Shown: piece after piece, positions 1 to 5,086 of the stretch
Numbering within the stretch: the stretch's first letter is position 1
How the letters are laid out: every line of letters begins with the position of its first letter
Origin: Pseudomonadota bacterium
GTDB taxonomy: Bacteria > Pseudomonadota > Alphaproteobacteria > Rhizobiales > Kaistiaceae
Length of the DNA: 5,086 nt
Direction of reading: 5' to 3'
Assembly: GCA_023392225.1 (NCBI GenBank)
Contig: JAEVZM010000068.1
Coordinates: 1-5,086, forward strand
The notes under the pieces: model-generated
What the model was told of the DNA's origin: nothing
Database searches by the model: none
Seen by the model: only the letters and a program-made list of their open reading frames with translations
Translations under genes and position numbers: made by a program

Positions 1-1
1 T

Positions 2-910
2 GTGAGTGGTGGGGATGGAAGAGACGCCATTACAGTATCGGGCGTCGAGAAGACGTTTGGATGGGGGGCTCGTTCTTTCAAAGCACTCGACGGACTCTCC
101 CTCAGTGTTCCGCAGGGCTGTGTATACGGCCTTCTTGGCCCGAACGGCGCCGGCAAGAGTACATTGTTGCGGATCATCGCCGGCCTCGTGCGCCTCGACC
201 GCGGCTCGATTGCCATCTTCGGAGACCCTGCTTGCAGGAAATCCCGGCGTCGCCTCGGCATGTTGATTGAGGCCCCGTCGTTCTACCCGTTCCTGACCGC
301 CCGCGAGCACCTGGAGATGTTTGCTCGGATGGGCAATGCCGCCGCTATGGTGGAGCCCATTCTGCGGCGCGTCGGCATCGGACACGCCGCCGACAAACGG
401 GTGGCGGCATTCTCGCTCGGCATGAAGCAGCGGCTCGGGATCGGCTGTGCTCTCGTTGCGCGTCCGGACGCCATCGTTCTCGATGAGCCGACCAATGGCC
501 TCGATCCGGACGGCATCCTCGAAATGCGTTCGCTGATCGTGGAGTTGGCCCAGCGGGACGGCATCACGGTGCTGATGTCGAGCCATCTCCTCGACGAGGT
601 GCAGCGCGTTTGCGAACGCGTCGCGATTCTGCAGCATGGGAGAATGGCGGCGGAGGGAAGGGTCGCCGAGCTGCTCGACAGCCAGGCCCGCTTCTGGCTC
701 AACGTCGACTTGCCGCAGGCGGTGCTGGAACGCTTGCCCTCGCAAGCGGATGCCGGCGACGGCGGGGTCTATGTCCGCATCGCACCCGACGAGGCGCCCG
801 AGCTCATCCGCGTCTTGGCAAGTGCCGATATCCGGATCTTCGAGGCCAAATGGGTCAAGCCCGATCTCGAGTCGGTGTTCCTTTCCGAGACGCGAAGGGC
901 GATCCGGTGA
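2..910 (+). CDS. ABC transporter ATP-binding protein, BcrA/LanF-like (E-loop type)
   Basis: This cytoplasmic ATPase subunit powers the permease encoded immediately downstream. Seen in order over 302 residues: Walker A GPNGAGKST (46-54), the loop LIEAPSFYPFLT (88-99), signature SLGMKQR (138-144), Walker B with catalytic glutamate IVLDEPTNGLDP (158-169), and the switch histidine in SSHLLDEV (His195). The set is complete, so the protein should hydrolyse ATP. The usual Q-loop glutamine is replaced by Glu90. This is a known trait of the bacitracin/lantibiotic-immunity branch (BcrA, LanF) and is also found in other ABC-2 exporters. The length suits that family, with about 90 residues after the H-loop forming the variable C-terminal part. 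The stop overlaps the permease start (GTGA), indicating translational coupling. The GTG at position 2 leaves a sensible N-terminus, but the left edge hides any ribosome binding site or earlier start. The family call is firm; the substrate is unknown. Confidence 0.93.
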   Translation: MSGGDGRDAITVSGVEKTFGWGARSFKALDGLSLSVPQGCVYGLLGPNGAGKSTLLRIIAGLVRLDRGSIAIFGDPACRKSRRRLGMLIEAPSFYPFLTAREHLEMFARMGNAAAMVEPILRRVGIGHAADKRVAAFSLGMKQRLGIGCALVARPDAIVLDEPTNGLDPDGILEMRSLIVELAQRDGITVLMSSHLLDEVQRVCERVAILQHGRMAAEGRVAELLDSQARFWLNVDLPQAVLERLPSQADAGDGGVYVRIAPDEAPELIRVLASADIRIFEAKWVKPDLESVFLSETRRAIR

Positions 911-1701
911 GCGCTCTCCTCTCGGCGGAGCTTCTGAAGCTCCGGCGCCGGCCTGGCGTGCTGTTCTGGGGATTCCTGTCCGTTCCCGTGGCGGCTCTCG
1001 CCTTCAAGGTCGCGATGGAGGGCTTCTTCTTCCTCCGATCGGGGAATGTCCCCCAAGGCCCGTCCGACATACTTCTGTCCGCGGCGCAGTCATTGGGTAT
1101 CGCCAGCAATCCGATTGCGCAGCTACTCTATGTGATCGGTGTTTCCTCCGTATTCCATGTCGAATACCGATACGCCACCTGGCGCAACCTCGTGCCACGC
1201 GCGGGGCGTTTTCCGGTCCTCGCCGCGAAGTTCGCCGTCTGCCTCCTGTGGATGGTCATTGGCCTCGTTCTGACGGTCGTCGGAGACATCATCCTCAACA
1301 CGGCGCTTGGCTTCCTCAGGGACGGCAGCGGTGGTGGAGCCCCGGTTCAGGCGAGCGGCATTGTCGTGCTCGGTGCGGCGTTGGCGATCGCCGTTCTCGA
1401 ACTGGCGAGCCTTGCCGCCCTTGCCGCGACGCTCACGATCATCTTCCGCAGCATGATCGCGGCAGTCGTTCCGGTGTTCCTCGTGGGGATCGGCTGCGCG
1501 ATATTGCAGGCCTATTTTGGCGCGGCCATAGCCAGCGTTCCCATGCCGTCCTTCGCCGCCGATGCTGCGCGGGCATGGCTTTTCGCGGGGGCAGCGGGAC
1601 CGTACGGCATCATGGGATTCGCCACCTTGCTGGCATGGCTCCTGGCCGCGGCAACCGCCGGCTCCCTCATATTCTGGCGGCAATCCCTCAATGCCGAGTA
1701 G
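907..1701 (+). CDS. ABC-2 type transporter permease subunit
   Basis: This is the inner-membrane partner of the preceding ATPase. The open frame extends further upstream, but the start is placed at the GTG at 907, which overlaps the ATPase stop in a GTGA junction. It gives 264 residues, the usual size of a BcrB/LanE-like permease. The start MSALLSAELLKLRRRP is typical of ABC-2 permeases: a short amphipathic, basic N-terminus before helix 1. Hydrophobic segments lie near residues 18-37, 69-84, 104-131, 151-179, 182-203 and 233-256, giving six predicted membrane helices. Between helices 2 and 3, EYRYATWRNLVPR (86-98) fits the family's conserved Glu...Thr-x-Arg...Arg cytoplasmic motif that contacts the ATPase. 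Residues 137-149 form a Gly-rich loop. Export of a lipid, peptide or antibiotic is plausible by family, but the sequence does not show which. Confidence 0.88.
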   Translation: MSALLSAELLKLRRRPGVLFWGFLSVPVAALAFKVAMEGFFFLRSGNVPQGPSDILLSAAQSLGIASNPIAQLLYVIGVSSVFHVEYRYATWRNLVPRAGRFPVLAAKFAVCLLWMVIGLVLTVVGDIILNTALGFLRDGSGGGAPVQASGIVVLGAALAIAVLELASLAALAATLTIIFRSMIAAVVPVFLVGIGCAILQAYFGAAIASVPMPSFAADAARAWLFAGAAGPYGIMGFATLLAWLLAAATAGSLIFWRQSLNAE

Positions 1702-1726
1702 CAGCGACTGAGGACATGCAGATCAA

Positions 1727-2383
1727 ATGATGCGGATACTGAAGTACGCGGGCCTTGTGGTTGTTCTCGTGCTCGTCGGCCTCCTCGGTTATGGCGCCAA
1801 GGGATATTGGGATGCGCGGTCGGACGCCGAGGGATTGCGCGTGCGTGCCGACGCGGCGATTGCCGAAGGTCGCGGCGGCGACTCCCTCGGAGCAGCCCAC
1901 CGGGCGATCCTGCTCGCCGTCGAAGACCCGAATTTTTCGACGCATTCCGGCGTGGACTTCTCGACCTCAGGCGCCGGCCTGACCACCATCACCCAATCGG
2001 CAGCCAAGCGGCTCGCCTTCGATGAGTTTCGCCCCGGCATCGGCAAGATACGCCAGACCGGCTATGCGCTTGGGCTGGAAAGCAGCCTTTCCAAGGAGCA
2101 AATCCTTGCCTTGTGGCTGGAGACGCTGGAGATGGGCAACGGCCCCGATGGCTGGATGGTCGGCTTCCATGCGGCAAGCGAGGCGATCTATGGGCGGCCT
2201 CCGGCCGAGCTGACCGAAGCCGAGTTCACCCGGCTCGTGGCGGTGCTGATTGCGCCGGCTTCCTACGATCTCACTCAAAGCGACGCCAAGCTCGACGAGC
2301 GTGCCGCCCGCATCCAGCGCCTGGCGGCCGGAGCATGCGCGCCTGCGGGCTTTTCGGATGTCTGGCTCGAGGGTTGCCGGTAG
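1727..2383 (+). CDS. divergent monofunctional GT51 (transglycosylase-domain) membrane protein
   Basis: A 218-residue protein with one N-terminal hydrophobic anchor (about 5-24) and then a periplasmic domain related to the GT51 peptidoglycan glycosyltransferases, which polymerise lipid II. Visible matches: motif I VEDPNFSTHSGVD (65-77) with the first catalytic Glu66; a motif II counterpart TTITQSAAK (86-94); a motif III counterpart KIRQTGYALGLESSLSKEQIL (107-127), interrupted here as KIRQ, then ALGLE, then SKEQIL; and a late helix YGRPPAELTEAEF (155-167). No transpeptidase domain is present. The domain is unusual: the segment between motifs I and II is about a dozen residues shorter than in typical members, Gln110 sits where the second essential Glu of the R-K-x-x-E motif is expected, and WLE replaces the usual YLN. 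It is therefore unlikely to be a standard MtgA. It may have altered or weak activity, or a binding role. A GAGGA purine run at 1710-1714 precedes the start at a longish spacing; ATG at 1730 is an alternative start. Confidence 0.8.
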   Translation: MMRILKYAGLVVVLVLVGLLGYGAKGYWDARSDAEGLRVRADAAIAEGRGGDSLGAAHRAILLAVEDPNFSTHSGVDFSTSGAGLTTITQSAAKRLAFDEFRPGIGKIRQTGYALGLESSLSKEQILALWLETLEMGNGPDGWMVGFHAASEAIYGRPPAELTEAEFTRLVAVLIAPASYDLTQSDAKLDERAARIQRLAAGACAPAGFSDVWLEGCR

Positions 2384-2423
2384 CGATACTCGAAACGCAT
2401 TCACCGTATTAGTCTGATCCAGC

Positions 2424-2445
2424 GAGCGTGATCATGCGCTCTTTT
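2424..2445 (+). terminator. small hairpin plus T-run in the 79-base gap before the S41 gene
   Basis: GAGCG (2424-2428) and CGCTC (2437-2441) form a perfect 5-bp stem around an 8-base spacer, TGATCATG. In RNA two further G-U pairs could close most of the loop. Four T residues (2442-2445) follow immediately. This is the shape of a weak intrinsic terminator or attenuator lying 18 bases before the S41 start. It could equally be a protein-binding inverted repeat. The stem is short, so termination would be partial at best. The rest of the gap (2384-2462) shows no convincing promoter. Confidence 0.3.
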
Positions 2446-2462
2446 CGTGAAGCAGAGAGTAG

Positions 2463-3467
2463 ATGTCCCATAACGGCTCATCGTTCCTTCCCGCCTCCCT
2501 CTTGGCGATTTCCCTGCTGGTAAGCCCGTTTGCGGCGCGAGCCGACGTGCCTCCCGCCAACGCGCAGGGCATCACCTTGGATCGGGCAACGGTCGCCAGA
2601 ACGATCGGCGGAATCGCTGCCGAGTTGCGCGAAGGCTACGTCTTCCCGGAGAAGGGGGCTCTTGCGGCCGAGGCACTCGAGAGAGCGCTCGCAGAAGATG
2701 ACTATGCCGGGATGACCCATCCGGCGCGGCTTGCCGAACGACTGACCGCGCAACTCCGGGAGATGACAAAGGACAGCCATCTCCGCGTAATCTTCGGATC
2801 GCCGTTCGGCAACCAACCGGCCCCCGCCGGCCCGGACGCGGCAGGCTTCGAGGTGAAGCGGCTGGACGGGAATATCGGCTATATCCACCTCAGCCGTTTC
2901 GCTCCGCCCGAGATCTTCCAACCCGCGGCCGACGAGGCCATGCGCAGCGTGTCGGACACCTCCGCGCTGCTCATCGACGTGCGTGAGAATGGAGGGGGGC
3001 ACCCGGCATCCGTTGCCTACCTCGTCAGCTTCTTCCTCGATGAAGGCGAGCGCGTCCACATCAACGACCTCATCTGGCGCAATCGCGGGACGGCGACGTT
3101 CAGAACGGAATCCTTCTGGAGCTCGCCGACGCCCGTGCACTACGTCGACAAGCCGGTCTACGTTCTCGTCGGTCCGAAAACCTACTCGGCGGGCGAGGAG
3201 TTCGCATACGACCTGCAGGCTCTTCGGCGGGCGATCATCGTCGGCACGGCCACGCGCGGTGGTGCCAATCCGGGCGGGCTGAGTGAACTCGGATCGGACC
3301 TCTTTGTGGTGGTGCCGACGGGCAGGGCCGAGAATCCAGTCACGCGCAGCAACTGGGAGGGTGTCGGAGTGCTGCCTGACGTTCAAGCGACGCTTGAGCA
3401 CGCCGAGGAGACAGCATTGGCACTGGCGAAGTCCGAAGCTGGCGCACCACAGAACGCTCAACGGTAG
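2463..3467 (+). CDS. secreted S41-family peptidase, IRBP / nisin-resistance-protein type
   Basis: This 334-residue exported serine peptidase belongs to the S41 branch that includes the retinoid-binding IRBP repeats and the nisin resistance protein. Residues 1-27 form a signal peptide with a hydrophobic core (about 8-24) and an Ala-Arg-Ala cleavage site before Asp28. An N-terminal helical domain (about 38-100, with REGYVFPE at 56-63) precedes the catalytic domain. Key residues are His106 in KDSHLRV and the nucleophile Ser242 in KTYSAGEEFAYDLQ (239-252), with Glu245 and Glu246 next to it. The structural motif IDVRENGGG (171-179) and the late NPVTRSNWEGVGVLPDV block (291-307) are typical of the family. 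No PDZ domain is visible, unlike Ctp/Prc tail-specific proteases. The His-Ser spacing (136 residues) is close to that of the nisin resistance protein. The start has only a weak purine-rich leader (GCAGAGAG), but the signal peptide begins directly after it. The substrate is unknown; a periplasmic peptide is likely. Confidence 0.9.
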   Translation: MSHNGSSFLPASLLAISLLVSPFAARADVPPANAQGITLDRATVARTIGGIAAELREGYVFPEKGALAAEALERALAEDDYAGMTHPARLAERLTAQLREMTKDSHLRVIFGSPFGNQPAPAGPDAAGFEVKRLDGNIGYIHLSRFAPPEIFQPAADEAMRSVSDTSALLIDVRENGGGHPASVAYLVSFFLDEGERVHINDLIWRNRGTATFRTESFWSSPTPVHYVDKPVYVLVGPKTYSAGEEFAYDLQALRRAIIVGTATRGGANPGGLSELGSDLFVVVPTGRAENPVTRSNWEGVGVLPDVQATLEHAEETALALAKSEAGAPQNAQR

Positions 3468-3474
3468 CGGACGG

Positions 3475-4344
3475 GTGGGACGGCTACCAAACGGTCCGGG
3501 AGCGCCGGTCAGCCTCTCAGGCCGCCTCGGCTGCGGGCCGGCCGATCGCCTGCTCATCGTCAACTGCGACGATCTCGGGGTCAGTCACAGCGCGAACGTG
3601 GCGACCCATGAGGCGATGACCCTCGGCATCGCGACCAGTGCGACGCTGATGGTTCCCTGTCCGTGGTCGCGCGAGGCGGCGGAGCTGCTCGCGGGGTTCC
3701 CCGTCGGGGTGCACCTCACCCGCACCAGCGAGTACGGAGACTACCGATGGCGAGGACTGACCTCGGGTCGCTCGCTCCACGATGCGCAGGGCTTTCTTCC
3801 GGCGACGGCCGAAGCGGCGCTCGTCTGCCTCGGTGCAGAGGATGCCGAAGCGGAGTGCCGCGCGCAGGTCGAGACCGCGCTGTCTTGGGGCATCGATGTC
3901 ACGCACCTCGATTCCCACATGGACGTGAAGCATGGCCGGCCCGATCTCTACGAAGTCTATCTGGATCTCGCCGAGAGGTTTCGGGTTCCGGTGCGCATGG
4001 TTGCGGCGGATCCGATCGAAGGCTTCGGATTGGAGGCACGGCACCGGGCGCGCGCTCGTGGCGTGCTGTTCCCCGATCACATCATCTATCCATGGCCGGA
4101 GCGGACGAAGGATGTACTGTTCGAGCAGGTGCCGAAGCTCGCGGCCGGCGTCACCGAGGTCTTCCTGCATCCGGTGCAGGATGGCGACGAGCTTCGCAGC
4201 TACGATCAGGTGTATGCGGGAATCCGGACCCATGACGCTTCGTGCCTGGTCGATCACGAGGTTCGCGAGCTGCTCGACGACTACCTGGTTGAGCGTATCA
4301 GCTATCGCGAGCTTCGGGATGCCCAGCGCCGCCAGGATTGCTGA
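3475..4344 (+). CDS. ChbG/YdjC-family carbohydrate deacetylase
   Basis: The YdjC family are metal-dependent deacetylases that remove acetyl groups from N-acetylglucosamine-containing oligosaccharides (ChbG in chitobiose use) or related glycans and glycolipids (HpnK in hopanoid synthesis). Seen: LLIVNCDDLGVSHSAN (26-41) supplies the metal-binding/catalytic aspartates Asp32 and Asp33; GVHLT (78-82) supplies His80; HLDSHMD (144-150) supplies His148. Further family features are the LHP segment near the C-terminus and the ending ISYRELRD. All expected metal ligands are present, so it should be active. The first motif reads NCDD rather than the common NADD. The frame is open far upstream, but the GTG at 3475, 7 bases after the S41 stop, is the best start (289 residues); it adds about 23 residues before the fold and has only a weak AGCGGA leader. 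The spacing suggests co-transcription with the S41 gene. No signal peptide is seen, so it probably acts in the cytoplasm. The exact substrate cannot be assigned. Confidence 0.85.
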   Translation: MGRLPNGPGAPVSLSGRLGCGPADRLLIVNCDDLGVSHSANVATHEAMTLGIATSATLMVPCPWSREAAELLAGFPVGVHLTRTSEYGDYRWRGLTSGRSLHDAQGFLPATAEAALVCLGAEDAEAECRAQVETALSWGIDVTHLDSHMDVKHGRPDLYEVYLDLAERFRVPVRMVAADPIEGFGLEARHRARARGVLFPDHIIYPWPERTKDVLFEQVPKLAAGVTEVFLHPVQDGDELRSYDQVYAGIRTHDASCLVDHEVRELLDDYLVERISYRELRDAQRRQDC

Positions 4345-4353
4345 AGGCAGGGC

Positions 4354-4377
4354 CGGACACCCGTATCGGGATGTCCG
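4354..4377. terminator. inverted repeat between convergent genes, possible bidirectional terminator
   Basis: CGGACA-CCCG (4354-4363) and CGGG-A-TGTCCG (4367-4377) pair as a 10-bp GC-rich stem with a TAT loop and one bulged A (4371). It lies in the 50-base gap between the deacetylase stop (4344) and the stop of the minus-strand gene (4395), exactly where a shared terminator is expected. Only two T residues follow on the plus strand and no U-run follows on the minus strand. It may therefore act as a weak terminator or mainly protect 3' ends. Confidence 0.5.
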
Positions 4378-4394
4378 TTCTCACCGGCAGCCCT

Positions 4395-5086
4395 CTACCG
4401 CCCCTCGGCGGCGCGGCGGAGGCGAGCGTTGAGCGCCGCGCCGAGCCCGCTCCCGGGGATCGGCATCACGGCGATCGCGGTGGCGTTCTCGTCGAGCGCG
4501 CGGAGGTAGGCGAAGAGGTTGGCCGCCGCCTCGACCGTGTCGCCCGAGGGGCTGAGGTTGAGCACCGCCTTTGCCCGCTCGGCGCCTGGCGGCAGCGCCG
4601 GGCCGAAGGCGAGCAGCGCCTCGTCGGGGCGGACATCGCTCGCCTCGAGCCGGACCCGCGCCGCGGGGGCATAGTGCTTGACCAGCATGCCCGGCGAGGC
4701 GGGGGCGTCGGCGATGCCCCCCGGGGTGGCGAGCGGCGCGCCGAGAACGGCCTCGATCGCCTCCCTGGCGAGGCCGCCCGGGCGGAGGAGGACACCCCTT
4801 TCACCCTCGAACCCGACGACCGTCGACTCGAGGCCGATACCGGTCGGTCCCGCGTCGAGGATGACGGCGACGGCGTCGCCGAGGTCGGCCGCGACATGGG
4901 CCGCCGTGGTCGGGCTGACATGGCCCGAGCGGTTGGCGCTCGGCCCCGCGACCGGGATGCCGGTCTCGGCGAGCAGGGCGTTCGCGACCGGATGGGCCGG
5001 GACCCGGATGGCGATGGTGTCGAGGCCGGCGGTGGCGAGCGCGCTGATGCCGGCGTCGCCCCGCCGCGGCAGGACGAGGGTCAGCG
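4395..5086 (-). CDS. L-threonylcarbamoyladenylate synthase, Sua5 type (5' end beyond window)
   Basis: Reading the complement from the right edge to the TAG at 4395-4397 gives 229 residues of a Sua5/YrdC protein. This enzyme makes threonylcarbamoyl-AMP from threonine, bicarbonate and ATP, the first step of tRNA t6A37 modification. Seen (numbered from the first visible codon): LTLVLP (1-6), typical of the core sheet; GPSANRSG (47-54), the nucleotide-binding Ser-Ala-Asn motif; GPTGIGLESTVV (79-90); LLRPGG near 98-103; the Sua5 linker motif SPGMLVKHYAP (130-140); then about 90 residues matching the extra C-terminal Sua5 domain. That domain separates it from the shorter YrdC/TsaC form. Roughly the first 90-100 residues, including the N-terminal substrate site, lie outside the window. 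An ATG at 4688 in the same frame is internal and is not the start. Third codon positions are almost all G or C, clearly more so than in the plus-strand genes. Confidence 0.92.
   Translation of the reverse strand, partial: LTLVLPRRGDAGISALATAGLDTIAIRVPAHPVANALLAETGIPVAGPSANRSGHVSPTTAAHVAADLGDAVAVILDAGPTGIGLESTVVGFEGERGVLLRPGGLAREAIEAVLGAPLATPGGIADAPASPGMLVKHYAPAARVRLEASDVRPDEALLAFGPALPPGAERAKAVLNLSPSGDTVEAAANLFAYLRALDENATAIAVMPIPGSGLGAALNARLRRAAEGR

Noticed and set aside
610..906. Upstream extension of the permease frame
   Set aside because: It overlaps the ATPase coding sequence, is low-complexity Arg/Gly-rich, and would displace the typical ABC-2 N-terminus that begins at the GTG at 907.
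1123..1683. Minus-strand open frame opposite the permease
   Set aside because: Its product is highly charged with no motif, while the plus strand encodes a six-helix permease coupled to the ATPase.
1716..1730. Four-codon mini-ORF (Met-Gln-Ile-Lys) whose TGA overlaps the ATG of the GT51 gene
   Set aside because: The purine run GAGGA ends only one base before its ATG, too close to serve it. This is probably chance.
2384..2462. Promoter for the S41 gene in the intergenic gap
   Set aside because: No pair of -35 and -10 elements with sensible spacing stands out. TTGCCG near 2374 has no good partner downstream.
2478..3563. Long minus-strand open frame opposite the S41 gene (361 codons)
   Set aside because: The plus strand carries a clear signal peptide and S41 catalytic motifs. 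The complement is an Arg/Gly-rich frame with no recognisable domain, as expected for a shadow in GC-rich DNA.
3517..4257. Minus-strand open frame of 246 codons opposite the deacetylase gene
   Set aside because: The plus-strand frame has all ChbG metal-ligand motifs. The opposite frame shows no family signal.
4395..4688. Stand-alone small gene starting at the internal ATG at 4688
   Set aside because: The same frame continues upstream to the window edge with clear Sua5 motifs, so this is only the C-terminal domain of the larger protein.

Overview
The window looks like a bacterial chromosome segment from a GC-rich Gram-negative, most likely an alphaproteobacterium. That placement is inferred from base composition, protein style and gene types; no taxonomic marker is present. 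Almost every base is coding. There are six genes: five on the plus strand, packed head to tail, and one on the minus strand that runs off the right edge. I see no tRNA, rRNA, CRISPR array, insertion sequence or attachment site, and no stretch longer than 80 bases without a gene.

Layout. Positions 2-910 encode an ABC ATPase of the BcrA/LanF-like type, with a glutamate where most ABC ATPases have the Q-loop glutamine. Its stop overlaps the GTG start of a six-helix ABC-2 permease (907-1701), so the two form one transporter. After 25 bases comes a short, membrane-anchored, divergent GT51 peptidoglycan glycosyltransferase-like protein (1727-2383). A 79-base gap follows; it holds a small hairpin with a T-run. 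Next is a secreted S41 peptidase of the IRBP/nisin-resistance-protein type (2463-3467), then after 7 bases a ChbG/YdjC-type carbohydrate deacetylase (3475-4344). A 50-base convergent junction with a good inverted repeat separates this run from the 3' two-thirds of a Sua5-type L-threonylcarbamoyladenylate synthase (minus strand, 4395 to beyond 5086).

How they may work together. Four of the five plus-strand products are membrane-bound or exported, or act on envelope-type substrates. The transporter resembles pumps that remove lantibiotics, bacitracin or lipids from the membrane. The S41 protein has the His/Ser layout of the nisin resistance protease. The GT51 protein and the deacetylase point to cell-wall or glycan chemistry. 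A small envelope-maintenance or peptide-antibiotic-resistance cassette is a reasonable hypothesis, but no substrate can be read from the sequence. The tRNA-modification gene is housekeeping, has visibly higher GC at third codon positions, and may mark the edge of an acquired block.
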